From NCBI RefSeq assembly GCF_001279695.1, contig NZ_LGDD01000339.1, forward strand, positions 62,001 to 126,000: a stretch of DNA of 64,000 nucleotides, written 5' to 3'. Every line of letters starts with the position of its first letter. The stretch's first letter is position 1. Below are positions 9,112 to 17,523 of this stretch, one piece after another. Under the pieces are notes generated by a model. The model saw only the letters and a list, made by a program, of their open reading frames with translations. It searched no databases and was not told the DNA's origin. The position numbers and the translations under genes were made by a program. Source of the stretch: Streptomyces sp. WM6378 (lineage in GTDB: Bacteria > Actinomycetota > Actinomycetes > Streptomycetales > Streptomycetaceae).

Positions 9112-9144
9112 TTTCATCGGGATGTCATCGACGGCTGCCACTGT
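9112..9144 (+). promoter_or_regulatory. SARP-type promoter of the cutinase-like gene
   Basis: TTTCATCGGGATGTCATCG at 9112-9130 is identical to the element upstream of the esterase. Heptamers TCATCGG and TCATCGA are spaced 11 bp apart, and CACTGT follows 8 bp after the second TCATCG (9139-9144), a weaker -10. It faces the rightward gene, back to back with the acylase element. Confidence 0.65.
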
Positions 9145-9218
9145 CGTCCGGTGACCTTGGCCGAGGGCGTTCCGCATCGGAGAACGGGCGCGTGGGCCAA
9201 CTACATGGGGAGGTTCCA

Positions 9219-9887
9219 ATGCGAGCCAGCAGGATCAGGACCGCGTTAGCCGGGCTGCTGCTGACAGTGGGCGTTTCGGCGGCGCAGGGGGCCACGGCAC
9301 AGGGCGCCACCGCGCGGGCGGCGGCTTCGTGCGACGGCACCTACACCATCGTTGTCGGGGGCACGTGGAGCACATGGGACAACGACCGATTCACGGGCAA
9401 CATCCAGCAGCACGTGGGGTATTCCAGCCAGGTCCCCAGCGGTCCGAGCGTCCGGTCGGGCGTCAACGAGCTCAACCGGCTGGTCCGAGACCAGCGTGCC
9501 GCGTGCCCGGACCAGCACGTCAAGATGGGCGGGTACTCCTTGGGTGCCGCAGTGGTGCACGTCTGGATCAGCGAGAACTGGAGGTCGTTCGGCAACGTCA
9601 ACGCCATTCTCCTCGCGGACCCCAAGCGTCAGGGCGGTCCCGGCACCAACGGCAGCGCCGCGCCGTTCGGCGGCATCATCGGCCCCCCGCTCTCAGGCAG
9701 TGACCGGGACTTCGGCAACGTGCCGGTCAAGTCGATCTGCTACTGGGACTACATCTGCGACGAGTCCGCCGGCATTTGGACCTACCCGAAGAACCACAAT
9801 GACAACTACTGGCCGGACTTCAACATGGATCACCACAACGACGACGCCAACGAGCAGTGGTACAACGGCGCCTGGTACCCCTGGTAA
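9219..9887 (+). CDS. Secreted cutinase / PE-PPE-like serine hydrolase
   Basis: A 222-residue exported protein. A signal peptide with a short repeat (AQGATAQGATARA) is followed by a small alpha/beta hydrolase core: YTIVVGGTW, then nucleophile Ser107 in GGYSLGAAVVH, which matches the GYSxGA elbow of cutinases and PE-PPE esterases. The tail is rich in Asp, Asn, His and Trp. GGGGAGG at 9207-9213 sets the ATG. Codon 10 is TTA (9246-9248), so translation should depend on the bldA tRNA. It has a SARP-like promoter and sits between the acylase and the LuxR-SARP gene. Confidence 0.85.
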   Translation: MRASRIRTALAGLLLTVGVSAAQGATAQGATARAAASCDGTYTIVVGGTWSTWDNDRFTGNIQQHVGYSSQVPSGPSVRSGVNELNRLVRDQRAACPDQHVKMGGYSLGAAVVHVWISENWRSFGNVNAILLADPKRQGGPGTNGSAAPFGGIIGPPLSGSDRDFGNVPVKSICYWDYICDESAGIWTYPKNHNDNYWPDFNMDHHNDDANEQWYNGAWYPW

Positions 9888-9960
9888 CCACGATCAGGTG
9901 TGAGGCAGGGGTAGGGGCACCGTCACCGTGGCCCCTACCGCGACGAAGCCGGTCCGGCGG

Positions 9961-11031
9961 TCACCGCGTGGCTCTGGTGAGGCCCAGGCCGGCTTCGTCC
10001 CCGCGCAGAATCATCTGGTACGTCCGCCGGAGCATCCGGCTCGGCGGAACCCCCAGGTCGTCGGCCAGCCGGCGGCGGGCGCGGTCGAACACGGTCAGCG
10101 CGTCGGCCTGTCGGCCGCTGCGGTAGAGCGCGTGCATCAGCAAGGCGGCCACCGGCTCGTTCAGGGGATGCTCCGAGGCCAGGGCGAACAGTTCGGCGAT
10201 CGTTTCGGAGTGCCGGCCCAGCCGGAGCTGCCACCCCAGCTTCCGCTGCATGATGACGATCCGGCGCTCGCTGAGCCGCACCCGCTCCAGCTCGGCGAGC
10301 GGTCCGGGCAGACCGGACAGGAGCTCCCCGCGGAACAGGTCGAGCGCCTGGGAACACAGCCGGACCGCCTCGGTCGCGTCGCCCGCACGGTCGGCCCTGC
10401 GGACATCGCCGAGCAGCTCCTCCAGGCGCGCGACGTCCACTTCGACCGCGTCGGGGGCCAGCCGGTAGCCGCACCGGCCGTGCTCGATCACGGAGTCGGG
10501 CCGGTCGCCGATGCGCAGGGTCTTGCGCAAGCGGTAGATGTACACCGGCACCACATTCGTGAGCGGCGGCTCCATCCCCCATACTCCGTCGAGGAGTTCC
10601 TGCTGGCTGACCGTACGCCCCGCACCCAGGGCGAGCGCCGCCAGTACGGCTTGCTGGCGGAGGTGCCCCAGGTTCAGGGGCCGCCCGTCCTGCCAAGCCT
10701 GGAGCGGTCCGAGGACGGAGATCCGCACCTTCGGCCCGGCGGCCCGGCCGACGGCGGTGCGCGGCCCTGGTCCCGCCTCCCGGGTACGGGGTCCGCTGCC
10801 GGGCACGACCAGGCCGCAGTCGAAGGCGTGGACGATGGCGGCGGCCCGGTCGCGCAGCCCGAGCTTCGCGAGGATGCGCGCGAGGTGTCCGGCCACGGCG
10901 TCCTCGGGAATGGCGAGGTCGGCGGCGATCTCGTCGTCGCGCAAGCCGCACCCGACCGCATGGAGCACCCTGCGCTCCTGATGCCTGAGCATGGTGGAGG
11001 TCGGCCGGCGGCTGGTGGCGGTCGTCGGCAT
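9961..11031 (-). CDS. LuxR-type HTH fused to SARP (OmpR-type wHTH plus BTAD) regulator
   Basis: A 356-residue regulator with two DNA-binding modules. Residues about 15-75 form a LuxR/GerE helix-turn-helix (RHQERRVLHAVGCGLRDDEIA ending HLARILAKLGLRDR). Residues about 101-192 form the OmpR-like winged helix of SARPs (KVRISVLGPLQAWQDGRPL to GYRLAP), and about 198-345 form the bacterial transcriptional activation domain. The ATG at 11031 is chosen for GGGGAG upstream; an upstream in-frame ATG would overlap the conserved CCGGA element at 11099-11126. SARPs usually start directly with the winged helix, so the extra N-terminal LuxR domain is unusual. It likely activates the neighbouring secreted hydrolases, whose promoters carry SARP-spaced repeats. 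Confidence 0.92.
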   Translation of the reverse strand: MPTTATSRRPTSTMLRHQERRVLHAVGCGLRDDEIAADLAIPEDAVAGHLARILAKLGLRDRAAAIVHAFDCGLVVPGSGPRTREAGPGPRTAVGRAAGPKVRISVLGPLQAWQDGRPLNLGHLRQQAVLAALALGAGRTVSQQELLDGVWGMEPPLTNVVPVYIYRLRKTLRIGDRPDSVIEHGRCGYRLAPDAVEVDVARLEELLGDVRRADRAGDATEAVRLCSQALDLFRGELLSGLPGPLAELERVRLSERRIVIMQRKLGWQLRLGRHSETIAELFALASEHPLNEPVAALLMHALYRSGRQADALTVFDRARRRLADDLGVPPSRMLRRTYQMILRGDEAGLGLTRATR

Positions 11032-11098
11032 CACTGCTCCCCGGTCTTGTCGGTCTGACGGACGCGGTCGACAAGGTAGTGCGGGGAATGCCGGTGCA

Positions 11099-11126
11099 GG
11101 CATCCGGAATGATCCGGGGTGACATG
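11099..11126 (-). promoter_or_regulatory. Conserved CCGGA element upstream of the LuxR-SARP gene
   Basis: A 28-bp element with 26 identities to 42001-42028, which lies upstream of the LGFP-esterase operon; both are in the same orientation relative to their genes. Read towards the gene, the core is TCACCCCGGA followed by TCATTCCGGA, a tandem repeat of 10-bp period flanked by ATG and TGCC. It ends 67 bp before the start codon. Confidence 0.65.
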
Positions 11127-11205
11127 GTGGGCATCCGGTTCGGCACCCTCTCCTACGCCTGCCGGTGGCCCCCTTCCCGACCAGCCCCCCCCATCTGACG
11201 GTGGT

Positions 11206-11634
11206 TCAGTAACACCGTCCGCTGCCGCTGTAGCAAGGGGTGTATCCGGGGTCGGGGGTGGGCGCGGGGCCGGGGTGGCCGCGGTCGTAGCCGTGCTGCG
11301 AGGACACGAGCAGCACTGCCACGATGCAGGCCGCGACGAGTTGCAGGAACAACGTCCAGGGCGCGCGGGCCAGCGCCGCGACCGCGGCAAGTACCACGAT
11401 GACGACGAGGAAGTGCTCCGTCCAGGCGATGCCCGCGAGTGCCGACGCGTCGATCCTGGCCTGATCCCCCTGCGCGGCCCACACCTCCATACCGTCGCTG
11501 AAGAGCCTCCCGGCGCCGGTGGCGGCCTCGACGACGAAGAGCAGAATGGCGGCAGCCAGATCGGTGCCGAGGGACGTTCTGCTGGACCAGGGCCACTGCC
11601 ACCGAGGCGAGCGTTCGCCGAGTACACGCGTCAT
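11206..11634 (-). CDS. Small three-TM membrane protein of unknown function
   Basis: A 142-residue protein with three hydrophobic segments: around LAAAILLFVVEAATG, FLVVIVVLAAVAALA and LFLQLVAACIVAVLLV. The tail is Gly/Pro/Tyr-rich with two Cys (PCYSGSGRCY). Only this frame shows hydrophobic periodicity and coding bias. The ATG at 11634 has AAGGTG upstream; a GTG 33 bases earlier lacks a ribosome site. It is upstream of and parallel to the SARP gene, 174 bp away, with its own palindrome TGAGTACCCGTACTCA upstream. Function unknown. Confidence 0.7.
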   Translation of the reverse strand: MTRVLGERSPRWQWPWSSRTSLGTDLAAAILLFVVEAATGAGRLFSDGMEVWAAQGDQARIDASALAGIAWTEHFLVVIVVLAAVAALARAPWTLFLQLVAACIVAVLLVSSQHGYDRGHPGPAPTPDPGYTPCYSGSGRCY

Positions 11635-11944
11635 GGCCCGCACCTTGCCAGGCCCACCGGAGAGCACGCATGAGTACCCGTACTCAGCCGGGCATCACGA
11701 ACGTGCCCGCGCACGGTCACCCGCCGCGTCGGCGCACCGGCAATGTTTCCGTCCATGAGCGGCGGGGCGTCCCATCGGCGCCGAAACGATCGTCCGGGCG
11801 CTCACACGCTGGAGCTACGAGGTTCGGCGGGCGACGGCTTAAGAAGAGGGCGCGGCCTCGGGGCGGGTGTCCCCGACTCCGCTCCAGTCACAGCTTGATA
11901 ACGTCCCGTCAGTTCTCTAGCTGTAAAATTTCACATATCACATC
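11635..11944. other. Divergent intergenic region
   Basis: A 310-bp gap between the small membrane protein and the S33 peptidase. It holds the palindrome at 11671-11686 and an AT-rich patch at 11893-11945 that presumably carries the peptidase promoter (TTGATA at 11895, TAAAAT at 11924, but with 23-bp spacing, so not a textbook pair). No ribosome site is obvious before the peptidase ATG. No further gene seen. Confidence 0.6.
11671..11686. promoter_or_regulatory. Palindrome TGAGTACCCGTACTCA (operator candidate)
   Basis: Perfect 7-bp arms TGAGTAC/GTACTCA around a 2-bp centre, 36 bp upstream of the small membrane protein gene. Symmetry and position fit a repressor site; the regulator is unknown. 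Confidence 0.5.
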
Positions 11945-13573
11945 ATGCTCTCCATGAGAAAAATCATCGCCCTGCTCTCGGCGGCCACCGCCGTCGCAGC
12001 CCTCACTGGAACGTCCGCCAGCGCGGCACCCGACGCGGCCGCGGCCGCGGACACCGGGCAGGGAAAGCTCGTCTGGAGCTCCTGCAACGACACCAGCACA
12101 CCCGCGCTGCAGTGCGCGATGCTCGACGTGCCGGTGGACTACGCAGACCCGCACGGCCGGAAGATCAAGATCAAGCTGAACCGGCTCCCCGCCACCGCGC
12201 CCAAGAGCAAGCAGCAGGGTCCGATCCTGCTCAACCCCGGTGGCCCCGGAGACTCCGGGCTCTGGATGCCCGCCTACATCTCCGGGCAGATCCCGAAGGA
12301 CGTCGCCTCGACCTACGACTGGATCGGCTTCGACCCGCGCGGCACCAACGGCAGCGATCCCCATGTCGTCTGCGACGCCCACTACTTCGACGGCGAGCGG
12401 CCCGACTACCAGGTGAGCCAGGGCACTTCGAAGGCCTGGCTGAAGAAGGCGGCCGGGTACGCCGCCGACTGTGCGGCCGACTGGTCCTGGCTCATGCCGC
12501 ACATGACCACCGTCGACAACGCGCGCGACATGGACAGCATCCGCCGGGCACTCGGAGCGCCGAAGATCAACTTCTACGGCGGCTCCTGGGGCACCTCGCT
12601 CGGCTCCACCTACGGCCAGCTCTTCCCCTCGCACGTCCGGCGGATGGTGCTCGACAGCATCGTCGGGCCCACCATCAGCTGGTACGACCACAACGTCCTC
12701 CAGGACAAGGAGCACCAGCGCCGCTTCGACGCCTTCGCGGCTTGGGCGGCCAAGGCCGACTCGGTCTACCACCTCGGTACGGACGCGGCCGCCGTCGAGA
12801 AGGCGTACCAGCAGGTCGAAGCGGACCTGCGGAGCAACCCCGCGGACGCCGCCCCGGCCCCCGGCAAGATCGGTCCCGCCGAGTTCGAGGACACCTTCTA
12901 CGGCGGTGGTTACAACTTCCTGCGCTGGCCGCGCATGGCCACCGTGCTCTCCGCCTACGTCACCCAGCACGACACCCGGCCGCTGAACATCGCCTACAAC
13001 CTGTACGCGGCGCCGGGCGCCGACGACGGCGCCTTCCCCGCGTACAACGCGGCGCAGTGCACCGAGAGCGCCTGGCCGCGCGACTGGGAGTTCTGGAAGA
13101 AGGACCAGGCCGGTGTGAACGCGTCGGCGCCCTTCTACACGTACAACAACATGTGGTACAACGCCGCCTGCATGTTCTTGCCCTACCAGGGCAACCCGGC
13201 GGGCCGTATGAAGATCACCGGTAAGAGCCTGCCGCCCGTGCTGCTCTTCCAGGCCACCGAGGACGCCGCCACCCCGTACGAGGGCGGGCTCGCCATGCAC
13301 GACGCGCTGCCCGGTTCGAAGCTGGTCGTCCAGAACGGCGGCAGTTTCCACGAGATCCTCTTCCACGGCAACGCCTGCCTGGACGACACCTTCACCGACT
13401 ACCTCCGCGACGGCAGCCTCCCCAAGGGAGGCGGGCGCATAGCGAAGGCCTGCGCCCCCGAAGCCGACCCCACCCCCACCTACGTGACCCCGCCGCCCGC
13501 CCTCACCCGCAAGGCCACCAGCAACCGCCTCTCCCCCACCGACCCCGAGGCCGTGCACGGCGTCCTTCGGTAG
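11945..13573 (+). CDS. Secreted S33-family tripeptidyl-aminopeptidase-like hydrolase
   Basis: A 542-residue exported protein. The signal peptide ends near TSASAAPDA. The mature protein has the S33/TAP layout: KLVWSSC start, PILLNPGGPGDSG oxyanion region, WIGFDPRGTNGS, and nucleophile Ser214 in YGGSWGTSLGSTYGQLFP. The C-terminal TAP-like part carries VLLFQATEDAATPYEGG (Asp) and NGGSFHEI (His). Streptomyces members remove tripeptides from mycelial or secreted proteins. Start choice between ATG 11945 and ATG 11954 is uncertain because no Shine-Dalgarno is visible. It is monocistronic, with a strong hairpin after the gene. Confidence 0.92.
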   Translation: MLSMRKIIALLSAATAVAALTGTSASAAPDAAAAADTGQGKLVWSSCNDTSTPALQCAMLDVPVDYADPHGRKIKIKLNRLPATAPKSKQQGPILLNPGGPGDSGLWMPAYISGQIPKDVASTYDWIGFDPRGTNGSDPHVVCDAHYFDGERPDYQVSQGTSKAWLKKAAGYAADCAADWSWLMPHMTTVDNARDMDSIRRALGAPKINFYGGSWGTSLGSTYGQLFPSHVRRMVLDSIVGPTISWYDHNVLQDKEHQRRFDAFAAWAAKADSVYHLGTDAAAVEKAYQQVEADLRSNPADAAPAPGKIGPAEFEDTFYGGGYNFLRWPRMATVLSAYVTQHDTRPLNIAYNLYAAPGADDGAFPAYNAAQCTESAWPRDWEFWKKDQAGVNASAPFYTYNNMWYNAACMFLPYQGNPAGRMKITGKSLPPVLLFQATEDAATPYEGGLAMHDALPGSKLVVQNGGSFHEILFHGNACLDDTFTDYLRDGSLPKGGGRIAKACAPEADPTPTYVTPPPALTRKATSNRLSPTDPEAVHGVLR

Positions 13574-13595
13574 TCGACGCATCAACTGGGCTCAT

Positions 13596-13632
13596 ACCGG
13601 CGGCAGTTGGCATCCAGCCGACTGCCGCCGGT
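13596..13632. terminator. Strong bidirectional hairpin
   Basis: Arms ACCGGCGGCAGTTGGC and GCCGACTGCCGCCGGT pair over 16 bp with one T-G wobble and a 5-nt loop. It sits between the convergent S33 and DoxX genes, so it can terminate both. No U-tract, as is common in Streptomyces. Confidence 0.8.
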
Positions 13633-13680
13633 CGACAGCGGCCCCGGCCTGCTCGGCCGTGACACCTCCCCAGACTCACG

Positions 13681-14043
13681 TCACAGCCGAGCAACCGCCG
13701 GCCAGACGGTCACCGCCGCGAGGAGGAAAAGCACGATGTTGAGTGCGAGCCGGCGGTCTCCGCGGCTCAGGTGAACCCCGGTCGCGGCGATCTGCAGCAC
13801 CATGAACCCGACGGCCGCGGCCAGGGCCAGCCAGGGCGCGATGCCGGTCAGCGGCGGGAGGATCAGCCCGGCCGCTCCGAGCACTTCGATCAGCCCGATG
13901 GCCCTGACCGCAGGCATCGGCGTGCTGTCCACCCAGGCCATCATCGGCCGGAGCCGCTCACGGCCGCGGACCACCTTCAGCCCGCCCGCGTAGAGATAGA
14001 ACAGCGCGAGCAGGCCGGCCGCGCTCCAAAAGGCGACGTTCAC
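13681..14043 (-). CDS. DoxX-like membrane protein
   Basis: A 120-residue protein with four hydrophobic helices (AGLLALFYLYAG, VRAIGLIEVLGAAGLILPPL, WLALAAAVGFMVLQIAA, ALNIVLFLLAAVTVW), the size and layout of the DoxX family. The family is linked to redox or thiol stress functions but is loosely defined. The GTG start overlaps the stop of the cupin gene as GTGA, so the two are translationally coupled. Confidence 0.8.
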   Translation of the reverse strand: MNVAFWSAAGLLALFYLYAGGLKVVRGRERLRPMMAWVDSTPMPAVRAIGLIEVLGAAGLILPPLTGIAPWLALAAAVGFMVLQIAATGVHLSRGDRRLALNIVLFLLAAVTVWPAVARL

Positions 14044-14552
14044 GATTCCCTCGGCCCCTGGGTGAAGTCGGTGGCGGGCTCGGTGGCGTAACGGCTCATC
14101 GTCTCCACGGTCGCCTGTGGGGTCAGTGCCTGGCCGGCGGCGATCATCTGCCGCAGATCGCGGAAGTACTGGACGTACAGGTCCGGCGTGAACGTGCTGA
14201 GCATGACGGCCGGTTGGTCGGTCACGTTGGCGAAGGTGTGCGGGGCTCCGGGTGGGACCATCACGAGGGTGCCCGCGCCCGCGTCGTAGTCCTTCTCTCC
14301 GACGGTGAACCGCACGGTGCCCGAGATGACGTAGAAGCCCTCGTCGTGCTGGGCGTGCCGGTGCTGCGGCGGTCCGGGCGTGTGCGGCGCGAGGACGGAC
14401 TCGGCAAGACCGAGGCGGTGCCCGGTGTTGCTGCCGTCTTCGAGGATGCGCAGCCGCGTGGTGCCCAGAACGATCGTCTCGCCGTCGCCCGGGCCGACCA
14501 CCGAGACGGCGGGATCGGAGATCGGCTCACTGGCCTTCTGTTCTTCAGTCAT
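14040..14552 (-). CDS. Cupin-domain protein
   Basis: A 170-residue single-domain cupin. Motif 1 is PPQHRHAQHDEGFYVISG with metal ligands His-x-His and Glu; motif 2 is MVPPGAPHTFAN with the fourth ligand His. The C-terminal helix resembles quercetinase-like and sensor cupins. The ATG at 14552 is preferred because residues upstream lack coding signs. It is coupled to the DoxX gene and divergent from a LysR gene that probably controls it. Confidence 0.85.
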   Translation of the reverse strand: MTEEQKASEPISDPAVSVVGPGDGETIVLGTTRLRILEDGSNTGHRLGLAESVLAPHTPGPPQHRHAQHDEGFYVISGTVRFTVGEKDYDAGAGTLVMVPPGAPHTFANVTDQPAVMLSTFTPDLYVQYFRDLRQMIAAGQALTPQATVETMSRYATEPATDFTQGPRES

Positions 14553-14607
14553 GCCTCGATTCCACCGCCAGGGGCGGCGGGCCGTCCAAGACCCATTCCG
14601 GGAGGCC

Positions 14608-14624
14608 GATACCGAGCGGGTATC
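14608..14624. promoter_or_regulatory. LysR-type operator GATACC-N5-GGTATC
   Basis: Perfect 6-bp arms with a 5-bp spacer; within it lies a T-N11-A pattern, the LysR-family signature. It is centred 55-65 bp from the cupin start and only 8 bp before the lysR ATG, fitting activation of the cupin-doxX pair and autorepression. Confidence 0.75.
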
Positions 14625-14632
14625 GTCACAGC

Positions 14633-15484
14633 ATGGAGCTACGTACGCTGCGCTATTTCGTGGCAGTCGCCGAGGAACTCCATTTCGGCCGGGCCGCCGG
14701 ACGGCTGCACATGAGTCAGCCGCCACTGAGCCGGGCGATCAAACAGTTGGAGACCGAGCTCGGCGCCGCGCTGTTCGACCGCTCCCCGGGCGGTGTCGCG
14801 CTCACCCCGGCGGGAGCGGTGCTGCTCGACGAGGCGCGGGCCCTGCTCGCCCGGGCCGACCGGGTACGGGGACGTGTGGCCGCGGCGGCCGGCGCCACGG
14901 CCATCACCATCGGCATCCTGGGCGACAGCACCGACCCGCGCGCGACACGGCTGGCCGCCGCCTACCGCCGGCGGCACCCGCAGGTCGAAGTCCGGGTCCG
15001 CGAGGCGGACCTGACCGATCCCACCTGCGGGCTGCACGCCGGCGGGGTCGACGTGGCCCTGACCCGCGGGCCGTTCGACGAGACCGGCCTGAGTGTGCGT
15101 GAACTGCGCAGCGATCCGGTGGGCGCGCTGCTGCGCGCCGACGACGTGCTGGCCGTCCGCCACAGCCTGGAACTGGCCGACCTGGCCGACCGCCGCTGGT
15201 TCCTCTTCCCGCAAGGTACCGACCCCCTCTGGCAGGCGTACTGGAGCGGCGGCGAGCCGCGCGAAGGTCCTGTGGTGCGCGCCGTCCAGGAATGCAGGCA
15301 AGCCGTGCTGTGGAACGGCACGGTCGGCATGACGCTCCTGGACCACGAGCCGGGCGAGGGGCTGGCCGTGGTGCCGCTGGTCGACATGCCACCGAGCCGC
15401 ATGGTGGTGGCTTGGAGGGAGGATGACACGAATCCCGTCATCCGATCGTTCGTCCAGATCGCGATCGCGGCTCACAAGGACTGA
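14633..15484 (+). CDS. LysR-family transcriptional regulator
   Basis: A 283-residue LTTR. The N-terminal winged HTH is canonical (MELRTLRYFVAVAEELHFGRAA, LHMSQPPLSRAIKQLE, GAALFDR), followed by a linker helix and a periplasmic-binding-protein-like effector domain from about residue 90. The motif HFGRAA/QPPLSRAI is typical of LTTRs sensing aromatic or small organic acids, but the ligand cannot be named. It is divergent from cupin-doxX with an LTTR box between. Confidence 0.92.
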   Translation: MELRTLRYFVAVAEELHFGRAAGRLHMSQPPLSRAIKQLETELGAALFDRSPGGVALTPAGAVLLDEARALLARADRVRGRVAAAAGATAITIGILGDSTDPRATRLAAAYRRRHPQVEVRVREADLTDPTCGLHAGGVDVALTRGPFDETGLSVRELRSDPVGALLRADDVLAVRHSLELADLADRRWFLFPQGTDPLWQAYWSGGEPREGPVVRAVQECRQAVLWNGTVGMTLLDHEPGEGLAVVPLVDMPPSRMVVAWREDDTNPVIRSFVQIAIAAHKD

Positions 15485-15529
15485 GCACTCACCACGAGAC
15501 TCGCTCCGTTCCGGCGGCCGACCCCGCCT

Positions 15530-16674
15530 TCATCGCCGCGGCTGCTGCTGGGTGACGCAGTGGATGCCGCCGCCGCCCGCGCCGAGGCGGTCGATGTCGA
15601 GCTGCTCGACGACCCGGCCCGGGAACAGCCGCTGGAGGGTGGCCTTCGCCGCGGCGTCGGCGCGGGCGTCGCCGAACTGGGCGGATATCACCCCGCCGTT
15701 GCAGACGTAGTAATTGGCGTACGCGGCAACGAAGTTGGGGTTACTGGAGCGGATGAGGCCGTAGTCGGGGCCCTGGAGCTGGGTGACTCGGATCGGGTTG
15801 CCTGCGGCATCGCGGGATGCGGAGAGGGTCTGGTACTGCTGGCGGGCGTCCTTGGACCAGGCGTCGTTGTCGGTGGCCAGGGGCAGCTGGACGAGCCCCG
15901 CCCCGGCCGCCAGGAACCTGGAGGTCGCGTCGACGTGGTCGTCGGTGATGTCCCGCCCGGTCACGCCGTTGAACCAGATCACTTCCGTGGCGCCGAACGC
16001 CTCGCACAGGGCCGCTTCGATCTGGGCCTGCTTCATGTTCCGGTTGCGGTTGGTGTTGATGAGACTGCTCCGGGTCGCCATGAGGGTGCCGTTGCCGTCC
16101 GTCTCCACCGCGCCGCCCTCGCCGACGACGCCCGCCGCGGTGAACGGCACACCGAGGCTCGCCGCTATCCGCTGGGCGACCAGGGCGTCCTTCGCGTGGG
16201 CCTGTTTGTTGCCCCAGCCGTTGAAGTTGAGGCCGATGGCGTCCAAGCCTCCGGCACCGTCGGTGCGGAAGACCGGCCCGGTGTCGCGCATCCAGCAGTC
16301 GTCGACCGGGATCGAGCCGAGCACGGTCACGGCCGAGCCGCACGCGCTGCGCGCCGTGGCGACACTGGCGGAATTGGCGCAGACAGTGACGGGTTCGTAC
16401 CTGGCTATCGTCTTCGCGACGAGGGCGATGTCGGCCTGAACTCCGGCCAGTTGGCGGCCCCAGATGGCGCTGCTGTCGGGCCATGCCATCCAGGTCCGGG
16501 TGTGCGCAGCGGTGTCGAGGGGCACGGCGATGCCTTCGGGGGCCGCGGCGGCGTGAGCCCTGCCTGTGGCGGTCGCCGCCCAGGCCGTACCTGCTGCCGC
16601 TAGTCCGGCGGCGGCCACGAAGGTTCTTCGGCCCAGTTGGCGGGGTGATGGGGCGCCGGATGCGGAGGGGTCAG

Positions 16675-16678
<4 letters not shown>
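15530..16678 (-). CDS. Agmatine deiminase family protein, Tat-exported
   Basis: A 382-residue guanidine-modifying enzyme of the peptidylarginine/agmatine deiminase family. A twin-arginine signal (GRRTFVAAAGLAAAG, cleavage near RAHAAA) marks export, unlike ordinary cytoplasmic AguA. Substrate and catalytic blocks are intact: TWMAWPDS, DDCWMRDTGP, LNFNGWGNK, GEGGAVETDG, DDHVD with the catalytic His, and GGGGIHCVTQQ with nucleophile Cys374. The expected reaction is agmatine to N-carbamoylputrescine plus ammonia. The ATG overlaps the stop of the ABC ATPase gene as ATGA, so it is the last gene of the operon that starts near 23100. Confidence 0.9.

Positions 16679-17515
<837 letters not shown>

Positions 17516-17523
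<8 letters not shown>

Noticed and set aside
6419..9130. The repeated 19-mer as part of a mobile element or recombination site
   Set aside because: The copies are inverted to each other only because the genes are divergent, and each keeps a fixed position relative to a -10 box, which points to promoters.
8959..9219. Upstream extension of the acylase frame
   Set aside because: It would bury the signal peptide internally and overlap the divergent promoter elements; ATG 8958 is better supported.
11893..11945. Standard sigma-70-type promoter for the S33 peptidase
   Set aside because: TTGATA and TAAAAT are 23 bp apart, too far for a normal promoter, so it is described only as an AT-rich patch.
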